Source: Gracilibacillus ureilyticus (GTDB lineage Bacteria > Bacillota > Bacilli > Bacillales > Amphibacillaceae). From it: a DNA stretch of 64,000 bases. Location: contig NZ_FOGL01000003.1 of NCBI RefSeq assembly GCF_900111195.1, positions 1 through 64,000 of the forward strand, in the 5' to 3' direction. Made by a program: the position numbers and the translations under genes. The stretch's first letter is position 1, and the number at the start of each line of letters is the position of its first letter. Below, one piece after another: positions 1 through 9,204 of this stretch. The notes beneath the pieces are model-generated. The model was not told the DNA's origin. It saw only the letters and a list, made by a program, of their open reading frames with translations, and ran no database searches.

Positions 1-1
1 C

Positions 2-77
2 GGAGGATTAGCTCAGCTGGGAGAGCACCTGCCTTACAAGCAGGGGGTCGCAGGTTCGAGCCCTGCATCCTCCACCA
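2..77 (+). tRNA. tRNA-Val (UAC)
   Basis: Complete cloverleaf with acceptor GGAGGAT/ATCCTCC, anticodon TAC in the loop after CTGCC, a GGTTCGAGCCC T-arm and an encoded CCA end. It is the first of six tRNAs in one run; the cluster probably continues to the left of the window. Confidence 0.97.
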
Positions 78-82
78 TTTAT

Positions 83-158
<76 letters not shown>

Positions 159-174
159 CTTGCCTATAATACAT

Positions 175-260
175 GGAGGGATAGCGAAGTTGGCCAAACG
201 CGACGGACTGTAAATCCGTTCCCATCGGGTTCGTAGGTTCGAGTCCTACTCCCTCCACCA
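175..260 (+). tRNA. tRNA-Tyr (GUA)
   Basis: An 86-base tRNA with the long class II variable arm expected of bacterial tRNA-Tyr. Anticodon GTA, acceptor GGAGGGA/TCCCTCC and encoded CCA are visible. Confidence 0.97.
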
Positions 261-310
261 TTGTATATTTTAAAGCTCAGTGTATATAATAAGGTTATAC
301 ACTTTTTTAT

Positions 311-385
311 TGGGCTATAGCCAAGCGGTAAGGCAACGGTTTTTGGTTCCGTCATGCGTTGGTTCGAATCCAGCTAGCCCAGCCA
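311..385 (+). tRNA. tRNA-Gln (UUG)
   Basis: Begins with T as many Gln tRNAs do (TGGGCTA paired with TAGCCCA), anticodon TTG, encoded CCA. The closing pair of the anticodon stem (31-39) reads T/T instead of a Watson-Crick pair, a mild oddity. Confidence 0.95.
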
Positions 386-413
386 TTTTTTTATTTGAGT
401 CACAATAACATTA

Positions 414-489
414 GAGCCATTAGCTCAGTTGGTAGAGCATCTGACTTTTAATCAGAGGGTCGGAGGTTCGAATCCTCCATGGCTCACCA
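414..489 (+). tRNA. tRNA-Lys (UUU)
   Basis: Acceptor GAGCCAT/ATGGCTC, anticodon TTT, T-arm GGTTCGAATCC and encoded CCA. Confidence 0.97.
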
Positions 490-495
490 CTTTCT

Positions 496-568
496 GGGGC
501 CTTAGCTCAGCTGGGAGAGCGCCTGCTTTGCACGCAGGAGGTCAGCGGTTCGATCCCGCTAGGCTCCA
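496..568 (+). tRNA. tRNA-Ala (UGC)
   Basis: Acceptor GGGGCCT/AGGCTCC with a G-T pair at position 3 and anticodon TGC. Unlike the other five, the CCA end is not encoded (the 3' end is followed by TT), so CCA must be added after transcription. Last gene of the cluster. Confidence 0.95.
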
Positions 569-590
569 TTCTAAAATAGAAGAAATTAAA

Positions 591-620
591 GAATAGGTAA
601 TCAATTACCTATTCTTTTTT
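591..620 (+). terminator. Terminator of the tRNA cluster
   Basis: Ten-base-pair stem GAATAGGTAA / TTACCTATTC with a four-base loop and a run of seven T. It can also act weakly for the convergent gene on the minus strand. Confidence 0.9.
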
Positions 621-1753
621 TATCTATATTCAGTTGCTTTCGTCATCTGATGCCAGATAGATCCTTTAGCCTTCTCTCCTCCTTCTATCCGGGCAAGTGC
701 CATTTTAGCTTGCATTCTTACCTCGAATTCAGGATCGTCTATAGCTGCATTTAAAGCAGGTATTGCCGTTTCATCACCTAATTCATATAAAAACATAGCT
801 GCTCGCCATCGTACGAGGCGATTTTCATCTTTAAGAGATTCAATCATTTTAGGCATCGCTTGTTTAAAACCAAGATCTGATAAACAGTCACCTGCCGTTC
901 TCCTGACATTAACTGCGTTATCTTTTAATGCCTTGTATAAATATGGTAGTACTCTTTCATTCTCAATCATCCCTAAATAAGCTGTAGCTAGTCTGCGAAT
1001 AGAAGCTTTCTCATCTTCTAGCGCTTTGTCTAAAAGATCTAAATCTTTAATTGTCGGGGACATCCGATCAAGAGCGGCATACCGAGCTTTCCAATTTGGA
1101 TTCTCTAACATTTCCATTGTCACTCTCTGGCGGGTAAATTGATGATCCTTGTGCCGGTTAGTTAATGCAAAATCAACTAATTCCTGCAGACGTTTATTAT
1201 CATAACTAGCTGATAATTCTTCCGTTATTTCCTCTGCGATTTGATCTATGTCTCCATATCTCGGGGATTGCTCTATCCATCTTCGTTCTTCCAGCATATT
1301 TTCCGTATTTTCTGATGCTTTTAGTGCAGCTTCAGTGAAATTAGCCGGAAGGCCAACTCTTTTTTCATGTTCACCTTCTACTAACTTAATTTGCATTGGA
1401 ATAAAGCGAAACATTTGGATAAAAACATTTATCTCACCAAATGAATCATCTGCTTTTTCTGTGGTGGTATAGAAAGTACTCTCAAATGATGCATCAGTGC
1501 CTAGTATAGTTGTCACTTCTGGTAATATTTCTTCCCAGGAAACTTTCGGATTTCTCTCCAAGGCAATAAAATCGATTACCCGGTAAATTCCCTTTACACC
1601 ATTTATCTGAAACAGTTCTTTTATATAAGCAGGCGCGCTATTCAAATCGTCATTTGCTTTGTAATTTTCAGTCCAGTTGTCTGGTAGCTTCTCATCTAAA
1701 TTTAGTTTCATGGAATAAGGACTTGGTGTCGGCTCAATAGATAAAATTTTCAT
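620..1753 (-). CDS. cvfC: CvfC-like conserved virulence factor C protein (Nfu-N plus HEAT repeats)
   Basis: A 377-residue soluble protein. The N-terminal about 90 residues (ILSIEPTPSPYSMKLNLD onward) resemble the Nfu/NifU N-terminal scaffold domain. The C-terminal half (about 220-365) is a run of HEAT-like helical repeats such as ALEDEKASIRRLATAYLG and ALKDNAVNVRRTAGDCLS. This combination is the family called conserved virulence factor C in Firmicutes; its biochemical role is not established. I chose the ATG at 1753 because GGGGGA precedes it at good spacing; an upstream in-frame ATG at 1780 would add nine residues and has no ribosome site. It is monocistronic and converges on the tRNA cluster. 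Confidence 0.85.
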   Translation of the reverse strand: MKILSIEPTPSPYSMKLNLDEKLPDNWTENYKANDDLNSAPAYIKELFQINGVKGIYRVIDFIALERNPKVSWEEILPEVTTILGTDASFESTFYTTTEKADDSFGEINVFIQMFRFIPMQIKLVEGEHEKRVGLPANFTEAALKASENTENMLEERRWIEQSPRYGDIDQIAEEITEELSASYDNKRLQELVDFALTNRHKDHQFTRQRVTMEMLENPNWKARYAALDRMSPTIKDLDLLDKALEDEKASIRRLATAYLGMIENERVLPYLYKALKDNAVNVRRTAGDCLSDLGFKQAMPKMIESLKDENRLVRWRAAMFLYELGDETAIPALNAAIDDPEFEVRMQAKMALARIEGGEKAKGSIWHQMTKATEYR

Positions 1754-1954
1754 AAGATTTGTTTCCCCCTCTATAAGCAAGCATATTAGTTTATTCTAAC
1801 AAACAGCCTATGGTTTATACAATCTTCATGCAATACAATTAGAATGCTCGGAAATGCCTGCTTTATTAGAAAATTTTTCAATACATAAACAAAAAGTACA
1901 ATTTTCTTGTTATAATAGCCTTATTGTGCAATTAATAATTTTTTTTAAAAATAA

Positions 1955-1981
1955 TGAAACCTAATGTTGTGGTTTTTCGTA
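1955..1981 (+). promoter_or_regulatory. SigW-type autoregulatory promoter
   Basis: TGAAAC at 1955-1960, 17 bases, then CGTA at 1978-1981, followed by the sigW start 36 bases on. TGAAAC and CGTA are the hallmark elements of extracytoplasmic SigW promoters, and sigW is autoregulated in Bacillus. The promoter overlaps an in-frame ATG at 1954, which argues against that ATG being the start codon. Confidence 0.88.
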
Positions 1982-2016
1982 CAATAGGTAACCGCAAATT
2001 TGGCGGAGGTAATAAG

Positions 2017-2583
2017 ATGATCGAGAAAAAGATAGCAAAGAGTATTAAATTAGTAAAAAAAGGAGATCAATCAGCATTCGAAGATATTGTTGAGCACTTC
2101 CAAGGCAAGGTGTTTGCAATTTGTTTTCGTATGGTTGGAAATAAACATGAAGCGGAAGATATTGCACAGGAAGCATTTATTCGCGCATATATTAATATAC
2201 AATCATATGATGAAAATCGAAAGTTCTCGACATGGTTGTACAGGATTGCCACAAACTTGGCCATCGACCGTATGAGGAAGAAGAAACCTGATTATTATCT
2301 TGATGCTGAGATTCAAGGTGCTGATGGATTAAACCTTTATGCGCAAATCCCTGATGATGGTGTATTGCCGGAAGATGAAGTAGAAAGCCTTGAGACACAG
2401 AGTTATATACAAAAAGAGATAATGGAATTGCCAGCTAAATATCGGAGTATTATTGCATTAAGGTTTATCGACGAACTCTCTCTTAAGGAAATAAGTGAAA
2501 TACTGGAAATACCAGTTGGCACGGTTAAGACAAGAATTCATAGAGGGAGAGAAGCTTTAAGGAAAAAGCTTCGACATGTGTAA
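2017..2583 (+). CDS. sigW: ECF RNA polymerase sigma factor SigW
   Basis: A 188-residue sigma-70 family ECF factor. Region 2 is seen in FRMVGNKHEAEDIAQEAF and RKFSTWLYRIATNLAIDRMR (about 40-90); region 4 is the helix-turn-helix ELSLKEISEILEIPVGTVKT (about 150-170). It redirects RNA polymerase to envelope-stress genes (cell-wall antibiotics, alkali, salt). The start at 2017 has GGCGGAGG upstream. It sits 15 bases before its anti-sigma partner and downstream of a SigW-type promoter, giving positive autoregulation. The order sigW-rsiW-cdaA-cdaR-glmM-glmS matches Bacillus subtilis. Confidence 0.96.
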   Translation: MIEKKIAKSIKLVKKGDQSAFEDIVEHFQGKVFAICFRMVGNKHEAEDIAQEAFIRAYINIQSYDENRKFSTWLYRIATNLAIDRMRKKKPDYYLDAEIQGADGLNLYAQIPDDGVLPEDEVESLETQSYIQKEIMELPAKYRSIIALRFIDELSLKEISEILEIPVGTVKTRIHRGREALRKKLRHV

Positions 2584-2598
2584 AGGAGTGTGAGTAAG

Positions 2599-3210
2599 AT
2601 GAAGTGTAATAATGAAGTGATAGAACTAATGCATCAATATTTAGATGGTGATATAACTGGAAATGATGAAGAAGCATTACGCTCCCATTTGAGATCATGT
2701 GAAGCTTGTCAAACACATTTTCGGGAATTAAAAAGAACAGTAGCTTTAATTACTACAAATGTTGATCTCCAGCCTTCTGCTGATTTTACAAACAAAGTGA
2801 TGGCACAACTGCCAAAAGAGAAGAAAAGATCAACAGTCCGCCGATGGGTGCGAATCCATCCATTAGTAACCGCTGCTGCTATTTTCTTTATTTTAATGTC
2901 CAGTAGTCTTTTATCATTTTGGAATCAGGACCATCAATTAAGTTATCCAAAAGGAATGAACCTTGTGGTGGAAAACGACACAGTCATCGTTCCTGAAGGA
3001 GTTACTATAGAGAATGATCTGGAAATAAAAAATGGAAATATTAAAATAAATGGAGAAGTAAAAGGCGATGTTGTGATTATTAATGGTGAGAACCTTACTG
3101 CATCTGCTGGAAGTGTTGCCGGGGAAATTGAACAAGTTGACCAAATGTTCGGCTGGCTTTGGTACAAGTTAAAAAATTTAACGGAAGAAGTATTTAGCTT
3201 TGACGAGTGA
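2599..3210 (+). CDS. rsiW: Anti-sigma-W factor RsiW
   Basis: A 203-residue single-pass membrane protein. The N-terminal cytoplasmic zinc anti-sigma domain carries the H-x3-C-x2-C motif (HLRSCEACQ, about residues 32-40); one transmembrane helix lies at about 88-108 (PLVTAAAIFFILMSSSLLSF); the C-terminal part is extracytoplasmic and repeats VENDTVIVPEG-like short beta motifs. By homology it holds SigW inactive until site-1 and site-2 proteolysis. I prefer the ATG at 2599 (AAAGGAG ten bases upstream) to the GTG at 2590, which would touch the ribosome site. A terminator follows directly. Confidence 0.93.
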   Translation: MKCNNEVIELMHQYLDGDITGNDEEALRSHLRSCEACQTHFRELKRTVALITTNVDLQPSADFTNKVMAQLPKEKKRSTVRRWVRIHPLVTAAAIFFILMSSSLLSFWNQDHQLSYPKGMNLVVENDTVIVPEGVTIENDLEIKNGNIKINGEVKGDVVIINGENLTASAGSVAGEIEQVDQMFGWLWYKLKNLTEEVFSFDE

Positions 3211-3240
3211 TCTTATTGGAAGGATAAGATCACTTTTTTT
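3206..3240 (+). terminator. Terminator of sigW-rsiW
   Basis: Stem AGTGATCTTAT / ATAAGATCACT followed by seven T. It overlaps the rsiW stop codon and separates the sigma operon from cdaA. Confidence 0.9.
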
Positions 3241-3384
3241 CTATATATAAATAAATTGTAAAGAAAAAGTAAGGAGTTAACATATGCTCTAAGTGAAGTT
3301 ACAGATTATTTTGTGCTATAATGTGGGTACTAACGATAATTTTAAATAGGAAGAGGATTCGGATGGACATAAGGTTGTGTTTTC

Positions 3385-4209
3385 ATGTTTAATTGGGAAT
3401 GGTCGTTTCTCAATATATTAAAGATAGTTGTAGACATAGGAATTGTCTGGTACATACTTTACAAGCTTCTTATGCTGATTAGAGGAACAAAGGCTATTCA
3501 GTTATTAAAGGGTATTTTCGTTGTTATATCTGTTTATCTGATCAGTGTTTTGTTTGACCTGGCAACAGTACGAATCTTAATGTGGCAAGTAATTATGTGG
3601 GGGCCACTAGGGATAATTATCTTATTCCAGCCGGAACTGAGAAGAGCGTTAGAGCAATTAGGAAGAGGAAGCTTCTTCTCCCGTAATTCGAAATCTGAAG
3701 ACGAAATATTTCATCACTCTATAAAGGCCATTGCAGATTCGTGTAATTATATGGCGAAAAGAAGGATTGGTGCATTAATTACAATCGAACGTGAAACAGC
3801 AATGGGTGATTATATTTCAACAGGAATTCCGATTAATGGAAAGTTAACCAATCAGCTATTAACTAACATTTTCATCCCGAATACACCTCTTCATGATGGT
3901 GCGGTCATTATTAATAAAGATGAAATTGTTGCCGCAGCTTGTTATTTACCTTTATCGGAAAGTCCGTTTATCTCAAAAGAACTTGGAACAAGGCATAGAG
4001 CAGCACTTGGTATTAGTGAAGTAACAGATTCAATTACAATAACTGTATCCGAAGAAACTGGAAATATTTCGTGCACAAAGAATGGAGAACTGCATCGAAA
4101 TATTACTGTCGATAAATTAACAGAGTTACTTGAAAAGGAGCTCGTGACAAAATTCAAATCCTCTGCAACAAAAGGCTGGAACTGGAGGGGTAAAAAAGAT
4201 GATGAATAA
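3385..4209 (+). CDS. cdaA: Diadenylate cyclase CdaA
   Basis: A 274-residue membrane enzyme that condenses two ATP into c-di-AMP. Three transmembrane helices occupy about residues 1-85 (for example VVDIGIVWYILYKLLMLI), then a coiled linker and the DAC catalytic domain with the signature TPLHDGAVII (DGA) and LGTRHRAALGISE (RHR). Length and order fit the CdaA/YbbP family. It overlaps cdaR by 11 bases, indicating translational coupling. c-di-AMP controls potassium and osmolyte uptake. An extended -10 element TG-N-TATAAT at 3314-3322 is a likely promoter; no clear -35 was found. The ribosome site is weak (AAGG ten bases upstream). Confidence 0.95.
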   Translation: MFNWEWSFLNILKIVVDIGIVWYILYKLLMLIRGTKAIQLLKGIFVVISVYLISVLFDLATVRILMWQVIMWGPLGIIILFQPELRRALEQLGRGSFFSRNSKSEDEIFHHSIKAIADSCNYMAKRRIGALITIERETAMGDYISTGIPINGKLTNQLLTNIFIPNTPLHDGAVIINKDEIVAAACYLPLSESPFISKELGTRHRAALGISEVTDSITITVSEETGNISCTKNGELHRNITVDKLTELLEKELVTKFKSSATKGWNWRGKKDDE

Positions 4210-5455
4210 TTGGTTGGAAAAGCCATGGGTCATACGAATTGTCGCTTTAGCACTTTCCGTTTTACTTTTTGTGGTTGTTGCATTTGATGAAAATGTTTCC
4301 GAGGAAGATGTTGGTATTGATTCTATCTTCGGAACAACAAATGAAACTAGAACATTGGAAGATATGCCTGTAAATATTGAAATTGATCAGGAGAAATATG
4401 TGGTAAGCGGTGTTCCGGAGACAGCAAAGGTAACACTGCAAGGATCAGTTAGTCTTGTTACCTCCACATCTTTACAAAGGAACTTTGAAGTGTTTGTGGA
4501 TTTAGAGGGGTTAGGAACAGGGACACATGTCGTACCCCTCGAATATTCAGGCATCGCAAACCAGTTAAATGTATATGTGGAGCCTCAGGAAGTAGAAGTG
4601 TCGATTGAAGAGAAAGCAGCCCAGGAATATACTCTAAATATTGATGTACTAAACCGTGATCTGATTGCAGCAGGTTATGAAGTTGGTAACGTCTATGCAG
4701 ATCCGGAAACAGTTACAGTAACTAGTTCGAAAAGTATTGTAGACCGTATAGCTATTGTGAAAGCTTTCGTCGATGTCTCTAATGCGGAGGAATCCTTTAC
4801 TACAGATGATGTGCCAGTTAAAGTATATGACAATCAAGGAAATGAGTTAAGTGTAAGGATTGATCCGCCAACTGTCGATGTTACCGTGGATGTAAGAAAT
4901 CCTAATAAGTCTGTACCGATTTCACTGGAAACGACGAATGAATTAGCAGATAATTTAAAGGTTACTTCTATGGAACTGCAAACGAAAGAGGTTACTGTCT
5001 TTGCAGCTGAATCATATTTGGATAATTTGAAGGAATTGAAAACAAAGCCAATTGATCTAAGTGAAATAGAGGAAAGTGGCACAATAGAGGTGGAGTTGGA
5101 TCTCCCGCAGGAAGTAAGGAAAGTCAGCCCTGCTACGGTGAATGTAACTGTCGAAGTAGAACAGACAGAAGAGCGGGTGATGGAGAATATACCAGTCTCT
5201 ATTGAAGGGCAACCGGAAGATGGAAGTGTATCTTTTGTTACTCCATTTTCCGGGGCTGTAAATGTCACAATAAGGGGCTTCCCTTCAGATATTGAAGCAT
5301 TAACTGCGGAGGATATTCCGTTGGAAGTGGTATTGGACAATCAATCGCCAGGTGAATATACTTTGCCGATTAATCACAATATTTCCGAGGAAATATTAGA
5401 AAATGTCGAAATTGAACTTGCAATAGAAGAAGCAACCATCCTGGTTGAGCCTTAA
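4199..5455 (+). CDS. cdaR: CdaA regulatory protein CdaR (YbbR domains)
   Basis: A 418-residue protein with one N-terminal transmembrane helix (about 10-30, VIRIVALALSVLLFVVVAF) followed by four extracytoplasmic YbbR repeats, recognised by recurring segments of the type VSGVPETAKVTLQGS and FSGAVNVTIRGFPSDI. It binds and modulates CdaA. The start has GGAGGGG eight bases upstream; an ATG three bases later is equally possible. It is the middle gene of the conserved cdaA-cdaR-glmM operon that links c-di-AMP with cell-wall precursor synthesis. Confidence 0.93.
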   Translation: MMNNWLEKPWVIRIVALALSVLLFVVVAFDENVSEEDVGIDSIFGTTNETRTLEDMPVNIEIDQEKYVVSGVPETAKVTLQGSVSLVTSTSLQRNFEVFVDLEGLGTGTHVVPLEYSGIANQLNVYVEPQEVEVSIEEKAAQEYTLNIDVLNRDLIAAGYEVGNVYADPETVTVTSSKSIVDRIAIVKAFVDVSNAEESFTTDDVPVKVYDNQGNELSVRIDPPTVDVTVDVRNPNKSVPISLETTNELADNLKVTSMELQTKEVTVFAAESYLDNLKELKTKPIDLSEIEESGTIEVELDLPQEVRKVSPATVNVTVEVEQTEERVMENIPVSIEGQPEDGSVSFVTPFSGAVNVTIRGFPSDIEALTAEDIPLEVVLDNQSPGEYTLPINHNISEEILENVEIELAIEEATILVEP

Positions 5456-5487
5456 TGTTTAGGAATGAATAAAGGAGAGAATTATTA

Positions 5488-6837
5488 ATGGGAAAATATT
5501 TTGGTACTGATGGTGTTCGAGGAGTAGCAAACCAAGATTTAACACCGGAATTAGCATTTAAGTTAGGACGTTATGGTGGTTATGTGTTAACAAAGGAGTC
5601 GCAAAATCCTAAAGTATTGATTGGAAGAGATACGCGGATTTCCGGAAACATGTTAGAAGGTGCTCTTGCTGCTGGTCTGTTATCGATTGGTGCCGAAGTG
5701 ATGAGATTAGGTGTGATTTCTACACCTGGAGTAGCCTATTTATCCAAGGCGATGGACGCTCAGGCAGGAGTAATGATCTCAGCCTCGCATAATCCGGTAG
5801 AAGATAATGGGATTAAGTTTTTTGGATCTGACGGGTTTAAATTATCTGATGAGCAAGAGGCAGAAATAGAAGCATTATTAGAGCAAGATGAAGATAATCT
5901 TCCACGACCTGTGGGAGGGGATATTGGCCAGATAAATGACTATTTTGAAGGTGGGCAAAAATATATCCATTATTTAAAAGAAACAATTGATAATGAATTT
6001 GATGGTATACATATCGCACTTGACTGTGCTCATGGAGCCACTTCAAGTTTAGCTTCTCATTTATTTGCTGATTTAGAAGCAGATATATCAACAATTGGAT
6101 CATCTCCAAATGGATTGAATATTAATGACGGATTTGGGTCTACTCATCCTGAAAAACTGCAGGAATTAGTGATTGAAAAAGGTGCTGATATTGGATTGGC
6201 ATTTGATGGAGATGGAGACCGGCTCATAGCAGTTGATGAGAAGGGAAATATAGTAGATGGTGACCAGATAATGTTTATTATCGCTAAATATTTAAATGAA
6301 AGAGGTCTGCTGCGTCATTCCACAGTAGTATCCACTGTCATGAGTAATATCGGGTTCTATAAGGCACTGGAAGAAAATAATATGAAGAGCGATAAGACGG
6401 CTGTAGGTGACCGGTATGTAATGGAGGAAATGCGTAAAGGTGGTTATAACCTTGGCGGTGAACAATCCGGCCATATTATTTTCCTTGATTACACAACAAC
6501 AGGAGATGGTATGTTATCTGGACTCCAGCTGGTAAATGTTATGCGTGAAACAGGAAAGAAATTATCTGAACTTGCTGGTGAAATGGATAAATTCCCGCAA
6601 TTATTAAAAAATATCCGTGTCGTTAATAAAAATGAAGTAATGACAAACAGGCTGGTTCTGGAGTCCATAGAAAAAGTGGAAAAGGAAATGGGCAGTGAAG
6701 GCCGGGTACTTGTAAGGCCTTCCGGTACAGAACCATTAGTACGTGTCATGGTAGAGGCACCTACACTGGAAGAATGTAATCATTATGTAGATGAGGTCGT
6801 AGCTGTCATTCAAAGTGTTATCGGCTATGAGGAGTAA
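5488..6837 (+). CDS. glmM: Phosphoglucosamine mutase GlmM
   Basis: A 449-residue alpha-D-phosphohexomutase that converts glucosamine-6-phosphate to glucosamine-1-phosphate, a step to UDP-GlcNAc for peptidoglycan. Seen: N-terminal [10 protein letters not shown], the phosphoserine loop [15 protein letters not shown] (about 96-110), the metal site AFDGDGDR (about 240), the sugar loop GGEQSGH (about 325) and the phosphate-binding [12 protein letters not shown] near the C-terminus. The start has AAAGGAGAG upstream. GlmM interacts with CdaA in Bacillus and inhibits it, which explains the shared operon. Confidence 0.97.
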   Translation: MGKYFGTDGVRGVANQDLTPELAFKLGRYGGYVLTKESQNPKVLIGRDTRISGNMLEGALAAGLLSIGAEVMRLGVISTPGVAYLSKAMDAQAGVMISASHNPVEDNGIKFFGSDGFKLSDEQEAEIEALLEQDEDNLPRPVGGDIGQINDYFEGGQKYIHYLKETIDNEFDGIHIALDCAHGATSSLASHLFADLEADISTIGSSPNGLNINDGFGSTHPEKLQELVIEKGADIGLAFDGDGDRLIAVDEKGNIVDGDQIMFIIAKYLNERGLLRHSTVVSTVMSNIGFYKALEENNMKSDKTAVGDRYVMEEMRKGGYNLGGEQSGHIIFLDYTTTGDGMLSGLQLVNVMRETGKKLSELAGEMDKFPQLLKNIRVVNKNEVMTNRLVLESIEKVEKEMGSEGRVLVRPSGTEPLVRVMVEAPTLEECNHYVDEVVAVIQSVIGYEE

Positions 6838-6846
6838 GAGTAATGT

Positions 6847-6883
6847 AAAAGGCTTAAAATGTTACCGAATTTTAAGCCTTTTA
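6847..6883 (+). terminator. Probable terminator after glmM
   Basis: Stem AAAAGGCTTAAAAT / ATTTTAAGCCTTTT with a short loop. The T run is only four bases, so some read-through toward glmS is possible. Confidence 0.65.
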
Positions 6884-7053
6884 CTAAACACCTTTTTGGC
6901 TTGTATTACATAATCTTTTAGTAAGCCATTTTACAATATTTATTGCGCAGAAGAAAGTTTTCAAGTAAAATGGGGACAGTCATCATTTTTTGAAAAAATG
7001 GTGCTGATTATTCAAGAATAGAAAGGAGCATTGATGGTTTTCTGATTGATGAA

Positions 7054-7245
7054 GCGCCAGGGCTAAAAGAGGGAGTCTCTGATAGCTGACGAGGTGGGGG
7101 TTTATCGAACATGATCGGCGGATACCTCCCGGTTGGACATCATCTCAACCGATATGTTTTTGTTCGAAAACAAAAAGGCAACTTTTTGCACAAGAATAAA
7201 AACAAGATGATACAATCACACGAGAAAGGGGCAAAGAAACGCCCC
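7054..7245 (+). ncRNA. glmS self-cleaving ribozyme/riboswitch
   Basis: Directly upstream of glmS. The cleavage-site core reads A then GCGCCAGGGC (predicted cleavage between 7053 and 7054), followed by GCTGACGAGGTGGGG, by ATCGGCGGATACCTCCCGG, and the 3' part CACACGAGAAAGGGGC closes a GGGGC/GCCCC stem. These are the conserved pieces of the glmS ribozyme in Bacilli. Glucosamine-6-phosphate acts as cofactor for cleavage, which exposes the mRNA to RNase J1 and lowers GlmS. A separate hairpin at 6978-7005 lies just upstream and is unexplained. Confidence 0.95.
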
Positions 7246-7310
7246 ATGTCATAAATATAAGTCAATCGGTCGTTTGTTTGCCCCTTCATATACAAGGAGG
7301 AAACAACGCT

Positions 7311-9113
7311 ATGTGCGGTATTGTAGGTTATATTGGAGCAAATGATTCAAAGGAAGTTTTACTGACAGGACTGGAAAAGTTAGAATACAGAGGCTATGAT
7401 TCAGCAGGGATTGCAATTCTGAATGAACAGGGAATGAACGTCTTTAAAGTTAAGGGACGTATTGCAGCATTACGTGAGAAAGTCGACGCTTCTGTCATGG
7501 CGAATGTTGGGATTGGTCATACGCGCTGGGCAACACACGGTGAACCAAGCGAAGAGAATGCCCACCCGCATCAAAGTGCAACAGAACGTTTTACTTTAGT
7601 TCATAATGGGGTAATCGAGAACTATTATGAGCTTCGTGATGAATATTTACAAAATGTAGAACTCAAAAGTGAGACTGATACAGAGATCGTTGTACAGCTA
7701 ATTGAACAGCTTTATAATGAAACAAATGATGTACTTGAAGCATTCCGCAAAGGATTATCTTTATTAAAAGGATCTTATGGAATTGCATTAATTGACAAAG
7801 AAAACCCTGATCTTATATATGTTGCTAAAAACAAGAGCCCATTGCTTGTAGGTCTCGGTGATGGCTTTAACGTTGTCGCAAGTGATGCGATGGCAACACT
7901 TAGAGAAACAAATCGTTATGTAGAAATTGAAGATAAAGAAGTAGTGCTTGTTCGTGCGGACAGAGTGGAAATCCAGAAATTAGACGGTACAGTTGTGGAG
8001 CGTGCAGAATATGTGGCTGAAATCGATGCGTCTGATACAGAAAAAGGAACATATCCACACTTTATGTTAAAAGAAATTGATGAGCAGCCATTTGTTATTC
8101 GTAAGATCATTCAGGAATATCAAGCAGAAGATGACTCTATCAAGCTTAATGAAGATGTACGCAAGGCAATGCAGAAAACAGACAGGGTTTATATTATCGC
8201 TGCCGGAACTAGCTACCACGCAGGTCTTGTTGGAAAGCAGTTTATCGAGAAATTAGCAAATATTCCTGTTGAAGTTCATATCGCAAGTGAATTTTCATAT
8301 AATATGCCACTACTATCTGAAAAGCCATTGTTTATCTTCATTTCTCAAAGTGGAGAAACTGCAGACAGCCGTTCGGTTTTAGTACAGACAAAAGCGTTAG
8401 GCCATCCAGCCTTAACAATTACGAATGTTCCTGGTTCTACCCTTTCTCGTGAAGCAGATTACACATTACATTTACATGCAGGACCAGAAATTGCCGTAGC
8501 ATCAACTAAAGCATATACTGCACAAATTGCTGTACTGGCAATCCTGGCAGTAGACACAGCAAGAGTGAAAGGTCTTGATCTTTCATTTGATCCATTGCAG
8601 GAATTAGGTATTGTTGCTAGTGCAATGGAAACATTAACAGATCAGAAAGAAGAATTTGACCGCCTTGCGAAAGAAATGTTCGAAACAACCCGTAACGCTT
8701 TCTTTATCGGTCGTGGTGTTGATTACTACGTAGTTCAGGAAGCATCATTGAAACTGAAGGAAATCTCTTATATCCAAGCAGAAGGTTTTGCTGGAGGAGA
8801 ATTGAAACATGGTACAATTGCATTAATTGAAGAAGGAACACCAGTGATTGCAATTGCTACACAGGAAAACGTGAATTTATCTATCCGTGGAAATGTACAG
8901 GAAGTAGCGGCACGTGGAGCAAATACATGTACAGTAAGTATGAAAGGATTGGAGAAAGATAGTGATTCTTTCGTATTGCCACAAGTCCATGAATTGTTAA
9001 CACCACTTGTAAGTGTTATTCCAATGCAGTTACTTGCATATTATGCAGCATTGCACCGTGATTGTGATGTTGATAAGCCACGTAACCTTGCAAAATCAGT
9101 TACGGTAGAGTAA
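7311..9113 (+). CDS. glmS: Glutamine--fructose-6-phosphate aminotransferase GlmS
   Basis: A 600-residue enzyme making glucosamine-6-phosphate from fructose-6-phosphate and glutamine. The mature N-terminus is the catalytic cysteine (MCGIVGYIG), which fixes the start at 7311 behind AAGGAGG; a longer reading frame from 7278 would block this cysteine. The class II glutaminase domain spans about 1-220 ([26 protein letters not shown]); two SIS sugar-isomerase domains follow ([11 protein letters not shown] at about 345, and [18 protein letters not shown]). The C-terminus [13 protein letters not shown] is the family end. It is controlled by the ribozyme in its leader. Confidence 0.98.
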   Translation: MCGIVGYIGANDSKEVLLTGLEKLEYRGYDSAGIAILNEQGMNVFKVKGRIAALREKVDASVMANVGIGHTRWATHGEPSEENAHPHQSATERFTLVHNGVIENYYELRDEYLQNVELKSETDTEIVVQLIEQLYNETNDVLEAFRKGLSLLKGSYGIALIDKENPDLIYVAKNKSPLLVGLGDGFNVVASDAMATLRETNRYVEIEDKEVVLVRADRVEIQKLDGTVVERAEYVAEIDASDTEKGTYPHFMLKEIDEQPFVIRKIIQEYQAEDDSIKLNEDVRKAMQKTDRVYIIAAGTSYHAGLVGKQFIEKLANIPVEVHIASEFSYNMPLLSEKPLFIFISQSGETADSRSVLVQTKALGHPALTITNVPGSTLSREADYTLHLHAGPEIAVASTKAYTAQIAVLAILAVDTARVKGLDLSFDPLQELGIVASAMETLTDQKEEFDRLAKEMFETTRNAFFIGRGVDYYVVQEASLKLKEISYIQAEGFAGGELKHGTIALIEEGTPVIAIATQENVNLSIRGNVQEVAARGANTCTVSMKGLEKDSDSFVLPQVHELLTPLVSVIPMQLLAYYAALHRDCDVDKPRNLAKSVTVE

Positions 9114-9166
9114 AAGAAAACTTTAATATAAAAAAATCGCATCGTTTGTATAAAAATGTGAGGTCT

Positions 9167-9203
9167 CACCCCTTTGGATATGATAATCCAAAGGGGTGTT
9201 TTT
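9167..9203 (+). terminator. Terminator of glmS
   Basis: Thirteen-base-pair stem CACCCCTTTGGAT / ATCCAAAGGGGTG, six-base loop, five T. Confidence 0.93.
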
Positions 9204-9204
9204 A

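Noticed and set aside
4834-5340. Minus-strand 168-codon frame inside cdaR
   Set aside because: Shadow of the cdaR coding strand with Ser/Thr-rich nonsense composition.
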